In this document: piece by piece, positions 59,536 to 64,000 of the stretch
Position numbering within the stretch: position 1 is the first letter of the stretch
Layout of the letters: each line of letters begins with the position of its first letter
NCBI GenBank assembly: GCA_027924585.1
Contig: BSBM01000001.1
Span: 53,126,501 to 53,190,500 of the forward strand
Source of the DNA: Larix kaempferi
Lineage: Eukaryota; Streptophyta; Pinopsida; Pinales; Pinaceae
Direction: 5' to 3'
Length of the DNA: 64,000 nt
Program-made: the position numbers and the translations under genes
The notes under the pieces: model-generated
The model's input: only the letters and a program-made list of their open reading frames with translations
What the model was told of the DNA's origin: nothing
Databases searched by the model: none

Positions 59536-61850
59536 CATAGAAATGTGTGAGTTAGAGAATACGTGTGCTCATGATATATTCAACCGTGTCCAAAGCTGAG
59601 CTTTGGACAGGTTGAATGTAATTCTTGAGATGAAATTATAGGCATAGATGATACGTGAGAGATCATGATAACTTGATTAATATGATGGCAGGTCGTACAA
59701 CAGAATAATTATAAACATATGGCGGTCATGCAAATATTCTGCAGATCGCAATGATGCATAATCCATTCGCAATGATGCATAATCCATTCGTTTAAAGGAG
59801 GCAAGATGGATAAGGAAATGAGACCATGTGCGAAATTGACGTTTGATTGATTCCTGACATGATTAGCCAATTAGATTTAGCAATAATATTCAAATTTGGA
59901 TACCATGGCATGTTTAATAAATCCATTATAAGCTATGGTTTCATTCAGCACTTCATTCATATCGTTATACATTTGCCTTGTTCGCCACCTCATTCGGATC
60001 GGCCTTCGACCCATCATTCAACCCTTCATACAGACTTTTGTCTGTACAAGATCTGTTTACTGATGTTGATTGAAGCTGATTTTGTTGGGAATTTCTGAGA
60101 CTGTTAGTACACAAAAGATGCTATAAATTTTGCTTTCTTGAACTTTAAGTTATGTCCTTCTTTATTTTTCATTGATCAGAACAATCTTACTTCTGCTTTT
60201 TGCATTAACCTGAAAAAAACCTATCATTTTATTAGAAATAAATAAACTTTTTCATAAATATTCAGAAAATAGAAACAATTCTAATCCTCCCCCAAAACAA
60301 AAATATGGCATGTCCTCAAGCCAACAAAGAGAAATTGATTAATATTTTCAATTGAAAGTTTTTGTCGATAGCTTCTAAAATGTTGTGGTAATTTTCATAA
60401 GAAAACAAAATATTAACTAATAAATATAGATGATTCAGATATTTACATTCATAAAAAAGAATACAACAGTGCTTAAGAAGACCATATGAATAATGATGGG
60501 ATAATTGATGTGAAAATGCCATAGGAAAACTAGTCATCCATGATTCATTGTAAATATCTCTTGTCATCCAAAGAATATAGATAAGGTTTACCATAGAGCT
60601 TGTGAGATTTCTATAATTATGGGTCCCATTTCTAGGATAGTCATATCCTAGATATTGGTTGAATTAGATGACAAGGTCCAAGTCCAACTTACAGCTATTC
60701 TCTACTGACAGTATAAATAATCGGCCTAAATGTATGTTTGCATACTCAGCGTTTTATGAGCCATGTGGATAGCGATGCATTAATTAAACCTATTTTACCC
60801 GATATTGACCTGCTTCCAGCATGCCTATTCAGTACCCCGATGGGTTTATCTTGGTACCATGCAAGCATAGCCCCGCTGCCAGCGAGCCTGTTTAGTACCC
60901 TGATGGGTTTACTTGCATTTACCGAGCTTTCTTGTTTAAGATTTTCCTTAGCATGGACCCGCTTCCAACAAGCCTGTTCAGTACCCAAGCGGGTTTGCTT
61001 TGTATATATATATATATATATTTGTAAGGAAGCCGGTTGGCACTAGAGTGTGCTAAGCCTACTAAACACATAATTCAAAATTTTAGAACAAACCTTATGA
61101 GTAACTTTATTTATAATGGCCTAAATTATAGATCATGTCAAAAGATAATAACCTAAAGTTATTCTTTGACCTCTCAGTACATCTTCTTCATAAAAGACAG
61201 TAATGTTCCCCACAAAATAGAAATATCATTCACTTTTGAGCTACCTTTTAAACATGCTTTCATAGACAAGTTTTGATTATGAGTCTAGGATGAGCCAGTG
61301 ATCCATAAGTGTAAGATAGAGCTTTTTGGAGATCATAATGATTAAAATAGATCTTTTAAGCAAATTTGAAGCAAATGTTCTAATGGTAATCAGAAATGTA
61401 GATGTCTAAATCAAATACCATATACATAATCATAGAATAAAGTGGTTAAAAATGATATAAAGAATGCTTTATCTTTTCACTATAAATTTTCAATTTCCAA
61501 CAAAAATTGAAAGAGAAGGAGAATCATAAGTATTATTCTTTAGAGCACTTCCCTTTTTAGATAATATTGCATGAGTTGATTACAAAGATAGGGTTCTTAT
61601 AATTAAGCTGTAAAACCACTTGTTAGATGATTCAAATTTATTCAAAAACAAACATATGTACAAAGAAAGTTATGTAAAATTTTCAAAATTAAAGAAGGGA
61701 AAAGAGTCTTCCTGTTTTAATTGACAAAAATTTATAAGCTGATCATAATAAATTTCCTGTAAAAATGCAATCATTTGTTAAAAATGACTCTTATTATTGA
61801 AAAACAAAAACATATTTACATATATACAAAGGAATATAACCCAAAATAAT
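59536..61850. other. Probable LTR/intergenic sequence between two retroelement remnants
   Basis: No coding region supported. Contains the triplicated unit at 60809-60996, a (TA)n run near 61000-61020 and a TATAAATAAT on the plus strand near 60711. Confidence 0.4.
60809..60996 (+). repeat. Three-copy repeat, about 40 bp unit at 60-86 bp spacing
   Basis: CCGCTTCCAGC, GCCTGTTCAGTACCC and GATGGGTTTA recur at 60809, 60871 and 60957 with substitutions. Confidence 0.75.
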
Positions 61851-64000
61851 TCAAGAACCAGGAAAAGGGGGAATGACTTCCCCTTCTACCAGCTCGATTT
61901 CTTCCCGTTGTAAGGCATTCCACACAAAATCTTGTTTAGATATTGGTTGATGATAAAGTCTAAGTCTATGTCCATTTACAACAAAGGAAATTTGAGAATC
62001 ATCAATTGTCTTAATTTTAACGGATCCATTATCAAAAGTTGTAACAATTTTGTATGGACCCATCCAACGAGTAGTTAATTTTCCTTCAAAGTTCTTGTAT
62101 TTTGAATAAAAAAGTAGTGCCCAGTCTCTAGTTTTGAATTGTTTTTGTTTAATGTATCTATCATGCCACTTTTTTTGTTGGTTTTGTATTAAGATTGTAC
62201 GTTTAATAGCATCTTGCCTAATCTCGTCTAACTCATTTATTTGCAGGATTCATTGTCTCTGTGCTTCTTCTAGATTCATCCCTAATTGTGCAGCCATACG
62301 AAAGGTTTTGAATTGAAATTCAATAGGTAGAAAAACGTGTTTACCATAAACAATTTCATAAGGTGTGTGGCCAGTGGTGTTCCTCCAAGTTATTCTATAA
62401 GCCCACAAGGATTCTGGGAACCTATCTCTCCTGTCTTTGTGGTGTAACTAGATAGTCTTAGTCAGGATGGCTTCTAATACTTTGTTGGTGGATTCCACCT
62501 GACCATTGGCTTACAGGTGGTATGGTGAAGATTTACAATGTCTAATACCATATTTGTCAGTAAGCTCTTTCATCAATTTGGAGGTAAACTGAGATCCTTC
62601 ATTGGTTACAATTTCCCTAGGTACACCGACTCGGGTAAATATTTCTTCGTATATAAACTCCACCATAGATTTCTCTGTGGCTCAAAATAAGGCTTTAGCT
62701 TCTACCCACTTGGTGACATAATCTGTATAGACTAGGATGTACTTTTTCTTGCCAGACAAAATAAGGCTTTAGCTTCTACACTACTTTTTCAAAAGGCTCA
62801 ATCATAACTTGGGGTTGTAAGGGCATCTCATCGGATCGCGTAGGTCTACCCATTCTTTGGAAACTGTCGCATCCCTTGACATATTTGGCAGCATCCTTAA
62901 AAATGCTTGGAAAATAATACCCGGAGTGCAACACTTTGTATGTTGTTCTCTTATCAGAAAAATGCCCACCGCAAAGTCAACCATGACATACATGAAGGAT
63001 CTCTGCCATCTCATCCTCTCGTACACATCGTGTAGCTTTCCTGTTGCTAAATAATTGGCTATGTCTGCAAAAAATCATCAACAAGGTTGGCATTATCGTC
63101 AATTTGAAAATGAGAGAGAAAGTCAGCTACTACATTCTCTCGACCGGGACGATCAACAATAGTCATGTTAAATTCTTGTAACAAAAGAAGCCACCGAGTC
63201 ACCCTGCCATTGGTGATTGGTTTATTCATCAAAAACCTAATGGAAGAGTGGTCGGTGTGTATCAAAATTTCATATCCTATGATATAATGACAAAACTTAT
63301 TGATGGCATAGACTACTGCCAGAAACTCTTTTTCAGTAACCGTGTATTTCAATTCTTCAAGAGTCAAATTTTTACTAGAAAATTAAATGGCATGTGATGT
63401 TTGTCCCTATTTTTGACCTAAGACTGCCCCTATAGCTATATCAGAAGCATTAGTGGATATATGGAAAGGAAGGGACCAGTTGGGGCCCTTAAGTATTGGT
63501 GCCATTGATAGCTTAGCCTTCAAATTTTTGAAGGCATGTTGACAAGGCTCAGTCCATTGGAATTATGTATCTTTCATGAGTATTTTGAACATAGGTGCAG
63601 CTATTTTAGTAAAATTTTCAATAAAACATCTATAATAGCCTGCATGGCAAAGAAAGCTTCTTACTTCCTTCAGAGTTTTTGGAGGAGGAATATTAACAAT
63701 TATTTCTATCTTGGCAAGATCTACCAGTATACCTTGAAGAGAGACATGATGTCTCAGAAATATGCCCTCTGTTAGCAACATTTTTCATTTTTCATGACTA
63801 AGAGCTAAGTTCGTCTCTTGGCACCGAATAAGAACTGTTTCAAGGTTATCAAGGGATTCTTAGAAGGTATTTCCATAATCTGTAAAGTCATCCATATAAA
63901 CTTCTACACAATCATGTATAAGATCAGCAAACATTCCCAAAACTGCATGTTGGAAAGTGGCAGGTGCATTACACGGGCCAAATGGTAATACTCGATAGGC
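61851..64000 (-). pseudogene. Ty3/gypsy pol remnant: RT, RNase H, integrase
   Basis: Minus-strand order from the window edge: RT palm with VYMDDFTDYGN (about 63860-63905, catalytic YMDD intact), RT thumb (VRSFLCHAGYYRCFIENF, about 63610-63690), RNase H (TVTEKEFLAVVYAIN and HTDHSSIRFLMN, 63200-63340), integrase zinc domain in a second frame (CHG-LCGGHFSDKRTTYKVL and GCDSFQRMGRPT, 62850-63000), core (ILVYTDYVTKWVEAKAL, about 62700-62750; IVTNEGSQFTS, about 62585-62615) and the C-terminal domain at 61851-62063. Stops and shifts occur throughout. The second catalytic aspartate of integrase (usually TDxG) reads N here. A 22-bp segment AATAAGGCTTTAGCTTCTAC is duplicated at 62687 and 62761. Athila-like by motif, inferred. 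Confidence 0.85.

Overview
The window is land-plant nuclear DNA, almost entirely transposable elements nested inside one another. The evidence is a fragment of a plant-type RS31-like splicing factor with GT-AG introns, plant Ty3/gypsy, Copia-like, LINE and CACTA-like elements, and LTRs with TATAAATA boxes. The repeat load suggests a large genome such as a fern or gymnosperm, but the species cannot be fixed from sequence alone.

Layout. (1) 1-7047, minus: 5' part of a Ty3/gypsy element: LTR, primer-binding site, GC-rich repeat leader, gag, protease, then an in-frame deletion that joins the start of the RT region directly to the integrase tail. (2) 9922-33248: CACTA-like termini about 23.3 kb apart, with tandem arrays inside both ends. 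Between them lie an SURP-domain splicing-factor pseudogene, the last three exons of an RS31-like gene, a decayed tRNA-Val, a P/Q-rich fragment and two LINE relics. The two termini interrupt one unknown open frame (33249-33727 joined to 9753-9921, minus). (3) 34697-55980, minus: a small gag-only Copia-type LTR element with 5-bp target duplication ATTCT, a primer-binding site and a polypurine tract. (4) Its 3' LTR is split by an 18,107-bp DNA transposon, 35257-53363, bounded by 48/39-bp terminal inverted repeats and a 4-bp duplication TGAA. (5) 55981-64000, minus: gag-like/accessory ORFs and the pol end of a decayed Ty3/gypsy element.

The 18.1-kb transposon is the main discovery. It carries an apparently intact four-exon DDE/D transposase gene (1023 aa, plus strand) and an intact seven-exon gene of unknown function on the opposite strand (512 aa, every intron in phase 0). 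It also carries three arrays of a 14-bp palindrome, AACGCGTACGCGTT and variants, repeated at exactly 26 bp: five copies near each end and three about 430 bp upstream of the transposase start. This looks like a transposase-binding and self-regulation system. The 4-bp target duplication and the catalytic motifs suggest a Sola-like superfamily, which is an inference. Its cargo includes a large (ATC)n block with higher-order structure flanked by purine tracts, a 358-bp tandem repeat with a diverged founder copy, and a CACTA TNP2 transposase relic.
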